This document shows positions 45,311 to 55,795 of a stretch of 64,000 nt of DNA, in pieces (within the stretch, counting starts at the first letter, position 1; the number at the start of each line of letters is the position of its first letter). Below the pieces are notes generated by a model. The model ran no database searches, was not told the DNA's origin, and saw only the letters and a program-made list of their open reading frames with translations. Source of the DNA: Helichrysum umbraculigerum (taxonomy: Eukaryota > Streptophyta > Magnoliopsida > Asterales > Asteraceae); assembly GCA_949592205.1 (NCBI GenBank), contig CATIUR010000001.1, positions 44,223,001 through 44,287,000 of the forward strand, written 5' to 3'. The translations under genes and the position numbers were made by a program.

Positions 45311-47469
45311 CGAAATCATAAAAACCGCATTTTCCAATTTTCCTGTTTTTCCAGGTTAAAATTGAATCTTTTAATCAAACTCAAATTTAAGGAAATTAAA
45401 TTATGAACATGCATATATATATATATTACAAACTGTAAACAAGCACAAATATCCAAAAATGTGATTATCCTACAATAAGTTACAAAGTGATTGAAGGTAT
45501 AATCGACCAATTTTTTAGCTATCCTTTCACCCTTTACTCTTTCTCTATTTATTTCGCTTTCTTGTTCTTGTTCAAGATCAAATCTTACTAATTCTCTCTA
45601 TCTTTGCTTGCGCAAACGCCAACATTCGATAATGCATCCATCTTTATAGGTCATCCAATACATTCATCCTCGATCCCTACTCCGACAACGAAGGATCCAA
45701 AATTAGAAATCTTATATTGAACTAAAATGAGTAAAATCAGTGAGTATAATCTTGAATAAAAATGAAGAAACATAATTGAACATATAATGAAACAAAAATG
45801 CAACACCTCCTCTTAAAGTTTACCTCTTTTCAGCAGCATATAACTAACAAAAATAGTCGCATTAGCGGTAAAAACTAACAAAGAAGTATAGCTTTAGATT
45901 GCACTTTTTGTCATCTTGAAAAGGCTTAAAAGCAAAGAATATACCTTCTTTAGAACTTTGATTTCGTGGTTGTGTTCTTTCTTTCCTTCAGCAAGTAACC
46001 TCCTGCCTCCTACAAGAATAAATGGTTAAACTCGCGATAAAAATAAGGAACATTAAATGCTTGACAAACATATCAAGTCTTGCTCCTTTCCCACTAACCA
46101 TGACAATAGTCTAACAAATGGAATGCATATAATTGATAAGTACATGCTAATCTTAACCTCAGTGGATCTACTTCACAAATAACAAATGTTCAGGTGCATT
46201 AGTATCCTCAAGATCCTTCAAATGTTAGCCTCTTCTTTTTAATGAATAATCTGGCTCACTGATTTATGAAATCAACAAAACAATGAGACATTAAAACATT
46301 TCCCTAAAATTGAAAAATAATGATTGTTTGCTAGACATATATGAGACTTCAAAAACATAATGTTCACAACACAATGGCATAATAAATGAATGTTTTGCAA
46401 ACAATGAATATTAACAGAACTTCAAGGACAAGTAAACAACTCACATTAATAGACACTGGCATCAAATTGGCAAAACGATTAACAATTTTTTTAAAAAAAA
46501 AAATCTAGTGCTTATAACATTTTCAAGAACTAATATGGAGTAGTAGTCACTTTGACCAATATTGTCAATTTAAAAGGCAAGGAAAATCAATAACAACTTA
46601 ATTAATATAAGAACTTCAACGAATCAGTCAATATATAAAAATACAGAAAATGAAATAGATCTCAAGAATTAATACCTAACCTCTACCATTCACGATGAGC
46701 AATCCTTCTTCACGCATTTTGGTAAGCGGTGGAAGCACGGGTCCATCAGATCTGAAGATTTCATCATAGCATCATCATAATCCTAATTTGCACCGTTTGA
46801 AATCGGTTGAGAAGATGGATCTGGAATCGAATTTGAACCGAATCCGATTGGTGAAATTGAAGTACGAATCGTTGTCGTTGTCAAATCAGCCTAAAAATAA
46901 TCTCCTTGTAAATCTCTTTCACCCTTCGAACTCTCTGGGGGTGTTCAAATGAAATGGAAGACCTAAAGGTGAGTGGAGGCTGATTGAATGGGGTTTCAAA
47001 AAAATTGGGTCTGAAATTTTAGATGGCGCCTAAATTGGGCGGCACAATGGATTTTAATTCCCAAAAAGATTCAAGTATAGAATCGAAAACACTACAAATA
47101 CATTTAAAATAAAACTAGCCTATTTCCGTATAATACGGTGGTGACAACTAACTAATATATTTTCATTAGGGGTGTGCATGGATCGGTTAATAGAAAAAAA
47201 TTAACCATAACCACCATGTCGGTTAATGAGAAATCAAATCCTTCTGTTAATGGTTAACCGCCTATCGGTTAATCGGTTAATTTGGCGGCTATGGGTCGGT
47301 TAACGGTTAACCATAAGTTTTCTATGAAATTATAAAAAGACAAAATGCAACACGATGGTGGAAGAAAATAACCTTATAAAGTAAATAAAACATCTCACTT
47401 TTGCTTATAAAGCATTGACCGTTATCTATTGTTGATATCAGCATTTTTAAAAGTCGTTAAACGACAACT
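45311..47469. other. Interior of the CACTA element, no recognisable gene
   Basis: AT-rich DNA without long frames. The block 46670-47060 is less AT-rich and looks gene-like in composition on the minus strand, so captured host DNA is possible but unproven. At 47168-47322 GGTTAA and TTAACC are repeated many times after TAGGGGTGTGCATGG, like one end of a hAT-type MITE, but no matching right end was found. Confidence 0.45.
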
Positions 47470-48868
47470 TAAATGTATGTGTGTATGTCAGCTTCGACAT
47501 ATAAGAAGTATATATCGATCTAGTAGTAGTTTAGGTATACGTATGAACAAACATATTAACATGTACAAATATTGTGTCTTTGATATGTAACACACATATA
47601 AAGATAATTTTGATATTGATATGTATGTAACTTGTATAATCAAGCAAACGCAAAACGTCAAAAACCTGTCGCAAATCCGTAGCAACTCTAAATATTTTGT
47701 AACAGATTTGCTACAACCTAATTTGTGTTTATTTTATAAAAAAATAGTTTTAAATAAAAAACACACATGTATGTTTGTACATATTACTATATGGTTCCGT
47801 AAGTACTTTAAAAAAATTAAAAGCGAGTGAATATACATATTCATATATAAGTATGTGTATATGTCAAGTTTGACATATAAGAAGTATATATCCATCTAGT
47901 AGTAGTTTAGGTGTACATACGAACAAACATATTAACATGTACAAATATTGTGTCTTTGATATGTTACATTCATATAAAGACATAGTTGATACTCCTATGT
48001 ATGTAATTGTGCTTGTAAAAACAAGCAAACGCAAAAAGACCTGTAGCAAATCCGTAGCAACTCTAAATATTTTGTGACGGATTTGTTACAACCTAATTTG
48101 TTTCATTTTTTTAAAATATAGTCTTAAATTAAATACACACATGTATGTTTGTACATATTACTATATGGTTCCGTAAGTACTTAAAAAAAAATTAAAAGTT
48201 AGTGAATATACATATTCATATATAAGTATGTGTATATGTCAAGTTAAACATGTAAGAAGTATATATCCATTTAGTAGTAGTTTAGGTGTACGTACGAACA
48301 AACATATTAACATGTACAAATATTGTGTCTTTGATATGTTACATTCATATAAAGACATAGTTGATACTCCTATGTATGTAATTGAACTTGTAAAAACAAG
48401 CAAACGCAAAAAGACCTGTAGCAAATCCGTAGCAACTCTAAATATTTTGTGACGAATTTGCCACAACCTAATTTGTTTTATTTTTTTAAAAAATAGTCTT
48501 AAATAAAATACACACATGTATGTTTGTACATATTACAATATGGTTCAGTAAGTACTTAAAAAAATTAAAAGTTAATGAATAAACATATTCATATATAAGT
48601 ATGTGTGTATGTCAAGCTCGATATATAAGAAGCATATATGTATCTATTTGTAGTTTATGCATATTAACAACAAATATATTAACACATACGAATATTGTGT
48701 CTTTGAAATGTTATAGTCATATAAAGACAAAGTTGATACTCCTATTTATATAATTGTGCTTGTATATCAAGTAAACGCAAAACGGAAAAAATATCGGTAG
48801 CAAATCCGTAGCAACTCTAAATTTTTGTAATGGATTTGCAACAACTTAATTATTTTGTTTATTTTATT
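47470..48868. repeat. Four tandem repeats of about 375 bp inside the CACTA element
   Basis: The phrase ACATATAAGAAG and relatives begin at 47497, 47873, 48248 and 48621, steps of 376, 375 and 373. Each unit also carries AACATGTACAAATATTGTGTC and, later, GCAAATCCGTAGCAACTC. Copies 2 and 3 are the most alike; copies 1 and 4 are more diverged. Confidence 0.9.
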
Positions 48869-49414
48869 TTTGACGATAAAATTTTGCAACCAGTTTGTGG
48901 CGGATTCCCTTTATTATTATTTGATATATTCATATTTTCAGTTCAATTTTGCCACCGATCCGCTACGAATATTATCATTGTAGATTTTAATATTTGCAAG
49001 TTATTATTTATGTTTTTTAGTCGTTGCAAATTTGACACAAATCTGTCACAAAACATAGCCAAATATTTGAAAATTAGATCAACCTTTTAAATTATGATAA
49101 GTTGTCATAAGTTTGACACTAATCCGTCGCAATACTTAGTCAAATATTTGATAACTTAGACAAATATTTGAATTCCGACTTGTAGTCGCAAGTTTGACAC
49201 TAATCTGTTGCAAAATTTGGTCAAACGTTTGACTTTTGATGTGCCGTCGCAAATTTGTCACTAATCTGTGTCAAAATTTAGTCAAACCTTTGACTTTCGT
49301 TTTCCGAATATATCGTCACAAAGCGGTGGCAAATGCGTCGCAAATGCAATAAATTCGCCACGATTTTATTATCGTCGCAAAATTCTGTCGCTGTTGCCTG
49401 TTTCTGTAGTAGTG

Positions 49415-50457
49415 TCAGTAACGAAAGCTATTCATATTAATTTTTGACGGACCAGTACCTTTTAGCTATCATGCTCCAGTTAACGCATAAACTATATCTA
49501 TAGTCATTCACAACCAACGAAAGCTAAAAGGTACACGTCACCGGAATGCTATCTCCTTCAACACAAAAAATCCTAGAGAAGACACCCTTTGCGATGATGT
49601 AATATATCTCTTTTATTTGGATGTCGAATAGAGAGAGAAAAAACTCGATTAGTTGGACGAACTGGTCTTGTAATCCAAATCCCGGTTAATCTTTTTGTAT
49701 ATATTCATGTTACTGTCTCTTGTAACTTGCTAGTGGACATTTTCTAATGCAATCGTTATGCTGTTAAAAGAAAAAGAATCAATATGTAACAGAGAGCTAT
49801 TATTTGCATCACTAATTACATGTTACGGAAGGATCAAAATATGAAGGTGTTCAGAGTCAGAAGGATGTGTTAATTGTTAACGAAATCCAAGTTGTCTCGT
49901 TTTTTTTTTTTCTAAGTTGTCCGAGTGGTGTGCGCGGGTCCGAGCAATGGTTCATGAGTGCTGTGTGTATTCCGAGGGAGATTGGTCTTTCAGGTGGCAT
50001 CATATCGTATTATTGGAGTAATTTTTACTGCTTTAGTTGTTCTTTCGTATACATTGATGTATCTGTGTTGTTGCTTATGTGGTGTTGTTTTTGTTGTGTT
50101 TGGTGTGTCTGCATGCTCCTTGTAGACGTTTGGTTGGATTTTGCTCTTTATTGAATGGCTTTTAAAAAAATAAAGAAAAAAAAAAAATGTTTGACCATTT
50201 CCAACCCTCTGTTTCCTTGGTCAACACGTGAGCCCTAGCCTTCCGCCTACTGTTATTCAAGAAAATACAAAATTACCAGTCAAACATCCAATCCAATTAA
50301 CTACTCCATTACTAGATGGGCTATCTATATATACCACCCACCCCTTCATAGTTTTTGAGCAAATCATTTATTCAACCAATTAGTAACACATAAAACTCCT
50401 TAAAGTTTTAAACACACAGTCTCATCATTAATATATAGTTTTGTAATCTTGCTAAAG
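49415..50457 (+). promoter_or_regulatory. Upstream region of peptide gene 1
   Basis: No gene is seen in the first 750 bp; TACCTTTTAGCT (49456-49467) and AGCTAAAAGGTA (49522-49533) form a perfect 12-bp inverted repeat. Nearer the gene are W-boxes TTGACC at 50191-50196, its complement GGTCAA at 50219-50224 and AGTCAA at 50279-50284, a G-box CACGTG at 50225-50230 touching the second W-box, and a TATA box TATATATA at 50326-50333, about 130 bases before the ATG. W-boxes are WRKY sites, and PIP-family genes are known to be defence-induced, so this set fits the product. Confidence 0.6.
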
Positions 50458-50673
50458 ATGGCATTGATCAAGAAAACAAGTATCCTTTTAGTTGTTATGG
50501 TGATCATGATTGTTGTTGGGAGCCCACTTGTTGTTCAAGGTAGACTCTTGTGTGATGACTTTGCTAGCACAAACCATCTTGCTTCAACGGTGTACGAGAA
50601 GGCCACAACCGGTGTGTCGATTTGGCTCCAACGGCTTGCATCAGGGCCTAGCCCTAGAGGACCTGGTCATTAG
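50458..50673 (+). CDS. PIP/PIPL-type secreted peptide precursor, gene 1
   Basis: 71 residues, no intron. Residues 1-28 form a signal peptide (two Lys, then a Leu/Val/Ile/Met core, ending VVQG). The middle (29-60) is variable, and the end is LASGPSPRGPGH with the SGPSPxGxGH motif at 62-71. In Arabidopsis this C-terminal motif defines PIP and PIPL peptides, which are cut from a secreted precursor, proline-hydroxylated and perceived by the receptor kinase RLK7; they amplify immunity and also affect roots and stress. The same outcome here is inference from family. The start is the first ATG downstream of a TATA box at 50326, and a signal peptide follows at once. Compared with genes 2 and 3 it has Arg for Lys in the motif and a more diverged middle, with no Cys in the signal peptide. 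CEP and IDA peptides are relatives but lack this motif as a whole. Confidence 0.88.
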   Translation: MALIKKTSILLVVMVIMIVVGSPLVVQGRLLCDDFASTNHLASTVYEKATTGVSIWLQRLASGPSPRGPGH

Positions 50674-51769
50674 CAGCCTGATTAGGTGCCAAATAAGGAG
50701 ATCGTATATTCATTAATTCATTTCTTTGTTTTTTAAGTTGTGTTACAAACTAAATATACTTATTTAAAGCTAGCTATAAGAAATTTTATAGCTATAAATT
50801 AAGTGCTAATTAAAATTTAGTGAAGTTTGTATCTCTGTCACCTAGATTCTAGGTTTGATTTCATTATACAGCTTGTGAGCATGCAATTAAATCGGCGACT
50901 ATTAATTTTTAGAGCTTTGTTATATACTGTCGAGATACATTCACATTATTTGCGATCGCTGAAGATCGAGTTGTAGAATGCGAGACTTTGTGATATAATA
51001 TATATATGTTGTTCACTAGTCGCTACATGTAATTTATGGGTCATATATGATTCTTTTTGGTTAATTGAGTTATGTGTATGTACATATTGGTTGCCTGGTT
51101 GGTATATATGATACGGGTATATTATATTGTACCCTATAATTACATGCATGACGAATGCATATACATTTCAGTAACATTTGTTAGATGACTACAAGTTCGA
51201 TCATGAACCCTGGTAAACAGTAATATTGCATGGTGAGGTGTTTTCTGATAGATTCTTTGGTTTAACATGAACCCTAGTAAACAGTAATATTGCTGGGAGA
51301 TCGACGACAACAATAAGAAATTACACAGGAATATATATAGCTAGTTAATAATGAAAAATAAAAAAAAAATTTACGTTGAAAAGAAACCTCTCAAGCAGAG
51401 AGTAAAAATTATGGGACGCTCTAGCCACTTAATACTCTTGGATACGCTCTTACCTCTCTAAAAGGTAGATTACAATAACCAAGTTGCTCTCAACATTATT
51501 AATTACCAGAGACTTACAGCATATGGAGGGAGAATCATATATAGTATGACCTTTCATCGAACCTATCTTATTTCTCAACATCCTCACCAAAATCCTGGGC
51601 AACACCCAACTTTCTCATTAAGTTAACTTCTAGCTTTCTTATCATCACTCATTTGATTATCAAAAATCCTCTTTTTAGAAACATAGTTGGGTTCAAAAAA
51701 CACATTTTTCTAAAATTTGGGAGAACGTATCAATGGAGGAGATCCGTTTATTATTTTATAAAACTTTAC

Positions 51770-52142
51770 TAGAGCTGGCAAAATGGGCGGGTCGGGCGGG
51801 TATGGGCTACGGGTCAAAACGGGCACGGGTATAAACGGGCTTGGGTCTAATTGGGTGCGGGTCTAAACGGGCTAGGGTCTAAACGGGCTATTTAAAAATT
51901 TCATAAAAAAATGTTCTAATTCACTAAAATATATATATCTTCTAAAATAAATTATACATTTTTAACTATATAATATAAAAAATATAACATGATGGTTAGC
52001 CATTTAGATCCATTTATGATTTGAGTTTTACCCAATTAAGCCCATTCCTAAAATTTCTCAAGTCCATAAGAACCCAAACTTTATGTCAATATACCCACAA
52101 TTGCCCATATGCGAAGCAAATGGGCAGAATTTGCCAGCGCTA
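51770..52142. mobile_element. Probable hAT-type MITE
   Basis: The left end TAGAGCTGGCAAAATGGGC and the complement of the right end, TAGCGCTGGCAAATTCTGCC, agree well. Inside the left end GGGC-containing words (ACGGGC, TCGGGC) repeat many times. An 8-bp duplication is not recognisable, so the exact borders are uncertain. Confidence 0.6.
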
Positions 52143-54436
52143 AAATATCTCAAAAATGACTAGTCATCATAATTATTACACGTTATCATTTCAATGAACT
52201 CATTACGTTATTTTTTTTTTCTTTGGTGGATTTTAAGAGCGCTGTACATTGTAATATCATATGTGTTTTAATTACAATGAACTAAAATAAGATTAGTTAG
52301 GAAAGTTAGGAAGGGTAAGTTTTCATATATAAATCCTCTTTTGCATAGGAACGTTACCTATATTTTTTTAGAGATTTTAATTTGACGTGATCACATGCAC
52401 CATATTGAATATGTCCTTCCATCTGTCCATATATGTTTCAATTTTATAATAGCTACTCGTTCTCTTACAAAATTAATTAATGAGTTATCGTATTTTATAA
52501 TGTTGTGATGATAAGTTTTGATATGTTATATATTCGGATCAACTGTTATGCTTTCTTAGTTTACCCGCCAATACATACCGTGTGAGTAACAATCAAATAA
52601 GAACAGTAAAAACGCTTCAAATTTACACTCAGATTCAATGAAGTCATTAGAATCACATTCGTATATCTCAAATATGCAAAGAAAAATAAATGCACATTTC
52701 TAGAAAGATATAAAATCTAAATTAACGACATATTGATGCATGATTTCAGACTTTCATCTAAAGTTATGCATCAATAGATTTTTCAATTTTTATACATTTC
52801 AAATGGCACATTTATTTCTATGAATTAAATGGCTTGGTTAAAAAATATATAATTAGTAGTGATTAATCTGTAATTAAAAGTCTTTATTTTCTTAACGTGT
52901 TCATTGTTAGAACAGACCTTTAATTTGTCATAGAACTATTGATAATCCGTTAGTTACAATTTGTCTTATTTATTTACTATAAGAAATCCAAGAATTATAC
53001 GCGCTTCGATAATCTTTTTTTCTTAATCATGGTATTGTCCCACTAAGACGTTTTCCTTACAAGGTAATTGCCTCGAAATGAGGGGCATTCTATCTCTCAA
53101 TATCTCTAATCATCATGTTAAACTATCGTTAAAGATTAGCTAATTGACTGTTATTTTACATAGTCAAATATATATATTTCTTGCCCAGTTATCTAAATTA
53201 ATTCAATAAAATAATGATCAGATGTACACCTCGATTCTATAAGCTGTTATAACAAATTGGGTGATGATTTTTTCACTGTGAGATTTGATGGCTCAACGGG
53301 TAAATACTGTGCAAAGACAATACCACCCTTACCTTCTTTTAACAATTGCTTTACACCCTTTTTCACGACCCTTAAAAAGGGAGTTGTTAGATACAACAAA
53401 AATATTACTTCATACGCCATATTGTACAATCGTCTAAGCTCACGGTACAAACAGACTGAAGCATATGTTTGGTGGATGAATTAAATTCTTTGTTGTATAT
53501 ATCACTTCCTCTTAAAAACTGCAAATCTTTTCATAGTAATTACCTGTGTAACCAGTAAATCTCTTTGTGGAAATATCACGCTACTAACAAATTTGCTTAA
53601 TTCACAATTATATATTTAGGAAATTTATGTGTGTATGATAATAAAAATGTAGCCAAAATTAGGAAGAGAATCTTCAATAAAAGAACTTCTTAATTATTGC
53701 CAAAGATAATTAATACAACATCGGTAGGCTTAAGCGAGTAGGACCAGTCAAATATGTTGATTTCGTATATTAAGTCATCTATGCATGCAATTTTTGATGT
53801 ATGCATGTGATCAGAACTGAGATGTAATCAGAAGTAGGGTTCTCAGCTACGCTGCTGGTCACATTTTTATAATAATCTTATAATCATATATAAGTTGCGA
53901 AATTATGGATTGCAATAAATGAAAGTCGTAAAAATAGAATGCATGCATTGATTTGGTCTCCATTGATCGATCTTGATCACGTTTTTCAACTTGGTTGACC
54001 AAAAGGTTACGTGGTTCACCGTATATACATATACATAGTTTATATATATGAACCTGCGATTGAATTAAAAAAAAAAACGAACGTGTACTAATAAGGAAAT
54101 GTTGGACCAAGGCCAGCTACATCATTAATTTCCAAGGTTTACTTTTCCACACAGCTAAGCAATTAAGTTAGACCGTTTGTACTGATCAACGTACAACAAG
54201 CTAGCAACTACAAATGTACGAACTGCATGTAAGCATCACAAGTCTTTATGTATGTATATGTATGTAAAAGAGACTCCATATGAATGTAATTAATGTGTAG
54301 CAGTTAATTATACGTTATGGATTTAGGGTAAGGTTCAAATGAGACTAAAAATTTATATAGCTTCCCACCCTAAACTCAAATGGGACAAAAATTAAGAAGG
54401 CTATATCATTGAGTCGTCCCGAAACCCCAAACTCCC

Positions 54437-54607
54437 AACCCTAAACCCTAAATCTCAAACCCTAAACGCTTTATAAAACTCTAAACCCTAAATCATACTA
54501 AACCCTAAACCCTAAACCCTAAACCCTGCTAAACCCTAACACTAAACCCTGCTAAACCCTAACACTAAACCCTGCTAAACCCTAACTCTAAACCCTAAAC
54601 CCTAAAT
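54437..54607. repeat. Interstitial telomere-type repeats (CCCTAAA)n, degenerate
   Basis: About 20 copies or near-copies of CCCTAAA in one orientation, including a threefold block in which CTAAACCCTGCTAAACCCTA recurs. Confidence 0.9.
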
Positions 54608-55343
54608 CAAATGTATAATCAATCACTAACACATGTGTTACTAAATGTAAAACCCACCAAAATAATGAAAAAAAAAAAGTTCGTCGGAAGTATGCCTTGA
54701 TGGACGGCAAATCGAAGAAGATAAAACGCTGAAAAATATGGTGCAATTTTCATGATTTTTCGACTTGTCGTTTGTGAAATATTTAATTTTTAAAAACGTG
54801 GATGAGAGAGAAAAAAGTGACACATGAAATATTGTGGTTGGTTTCCCAATTTTCACACAAAATAAATGGTCTCAATTGAACTCTTCTCTACGAATTTAAT
54901 ATATTGCATAAAGATAATTTTACTTTGATACAGTAAGTTCTTGTCTCTAAAAGCGGCCATATGGGTTATGCAAGCATCGACATGACATTGTTTTCAATAA
55001 GAAGTTGCCAAGAAGCAACATGGCACGGGGATGAAGTCAAAATATTCTCATTTACGTATGTGGATCACAAATAGAAGTAACAAAATTTAACTCATCTAGG
55101 TAAATATAATGGATTTGTAAGTTGTAACCCTAACTCGGCTCGCTCTATAAGTTTGTAAATAATACTAGTTAACCTTCGAAAATGTGGTATGGTTTATAAA
55201 AACTCGGTTATATACATATATACATACATACATACTATACATGAAATGGTAAATTCAAGTACACGTCATGATATGCACACATATATTATTAATTAGAATT
55301 AGAATTAGAATTAATTAAATATGAAATAAAATAAGACGTAAGT

Positions 55344-55582
55344 TTGACTGAACTAGCAGTTATGCTACTATCTTTCTATGCACCTTCTTCCCCTTTATTA
55401 TTTCAAGTCAAACTTATACTCTCTTAGTCTCGATATCTACATAAATATAAATATATTATATCAAATAAAGAAATATATATAATGCACAACCATCATATAT
55501 TGTATGTTTGTATATAAATACCTCCCAGTTTCAACAGGTTTTTTCACATCCATTCAAGCAAAACTAGTTCAAAAAGCTCTAA
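55344..55582 (+). promoter_or_regulatory. Promoter of peptide gene 2
   Basis: W-box TTGACT (55344-55349) after AGACGTAAG, inverted W-box AGTCAA (55406-55411) in TTCAAGTCAAACT, and a TATA box TATATAAATA (55511-55520) 63 bases before the ATG. The same order and surrounding words recur upstream of gene 3. Confidence 0.65.
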
Positions 55583-55795
55583 ATGGGTATCAAGAAAACA
55601 TGCACCCTTTTGGCTTGTATGTTGATTTTGATTGCTGTGATGAGTCCATATGTAGTTGAAGGAAGACCCTTGTGTGAGGAGTTTACAAGAGCTAACGATC
55701 TCTACTCATCGGTTTACGAAAATGCTAAAATCGGCATGTCATTATGGTTCGAGCAACTCGCATCTGGACCTAGCCCTAAAGGACCTGGTCATTGA
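55583..55795 (+). CDS. PIP/PIPL-type secreted peptide precursor, gene 2
   Basis: 70 residues, no intron. The signal peptide is residues 1-27 (MGIKKTCTLLACM, ending VVEG). The middle runs 28-60 (RPLCEEFTRANDLY and onwards), and the conserved end is SGPSPKGPGH at 61-70, with the terminal His just before TGA. It differs from gene 3 mainly in the signal peptide, with two differences after it (Pro/Ala at 29; Ile/Thr at 50), so the two are recent duplicates. The predicted active C-terminus is the same in both. Role by family: apoplastic signal perceived by an RLK7-type receptor kinase. The start is the only ATG before the signal peptide and lies 63 bases after the TATA box. Lys instead of Arg in the motif may affect processing or receptor fit; that is speculation. 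Confidence 0.9.
   Translation: MGIKKTCTLLACMLILIAVMSPYVVEGRPLCEEFTRANDLYSSVYENAKIGMSLWFEQLASGPSPKGPGH

Larger units (their letters stand above)
44964..49414. mobile_element. Non-autonomous CACTA (En/Spm) DNA transposon
   Basis: The ends are CACTACAACAGG at 44964 and the complement of CACTACTACAGA at 49414, agreeing at 23 of 30 terminal bases, with a 3-bp duplication TCA on each side (44961-44963 and 49415-49417). Sub-terminal zones (about 44984-45310 and 48840-49400) are packed with GTCGC/GCGAC and TGCCACAG/CTGTGGCA motifs in both orientations, as in other CACTA elements, where the transposon's own DNA-binding protein binds. No transposase frame is present, so it depends on an autonomous relative. 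The interior is described separately. Confidence 0.92.
50674..55343. other. Spacer between peptide genes 1 and 2
   Basis: 4.7 kb, AT-rich, without a supported gene. It holds a 28-bp direct repeat (51202-51229 and 51266-51293, one mismatch), a hAT-like element (51770-52142) and interstitial telomere repeats (54437-54607), listed separately. A 75-codon frame at 53257-53484 matches nothing I recognise. Confidence 0.6.

Noticed and set aside
47168..47322. Complete hAT MITE inside the CACTA element
   Set aside because: A left-end-like TAGGGGTGTGCATGG and GGTTAA repeats are present, but no right end or 8-bp duplication was found.
49867..50154. 95-codon frame, or a LINE/SINE remnant with an A-box-like GTCCGAGTGG
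   Set aside because: No B-box, no clear duplication and no reverse transcriptase motif; too weak to call.
53257..53484. 75-codon frame between peptide genes 1 and 2
   Set aside because: No signal peptide, domain, promoter or similarity to its neighbours; an overlapping frame exists on the other strand.
54437..54607. Chromosome end
   Set aside because: The repeats are short, degenerate and flanked on both sides by ordinary DNA with genes.
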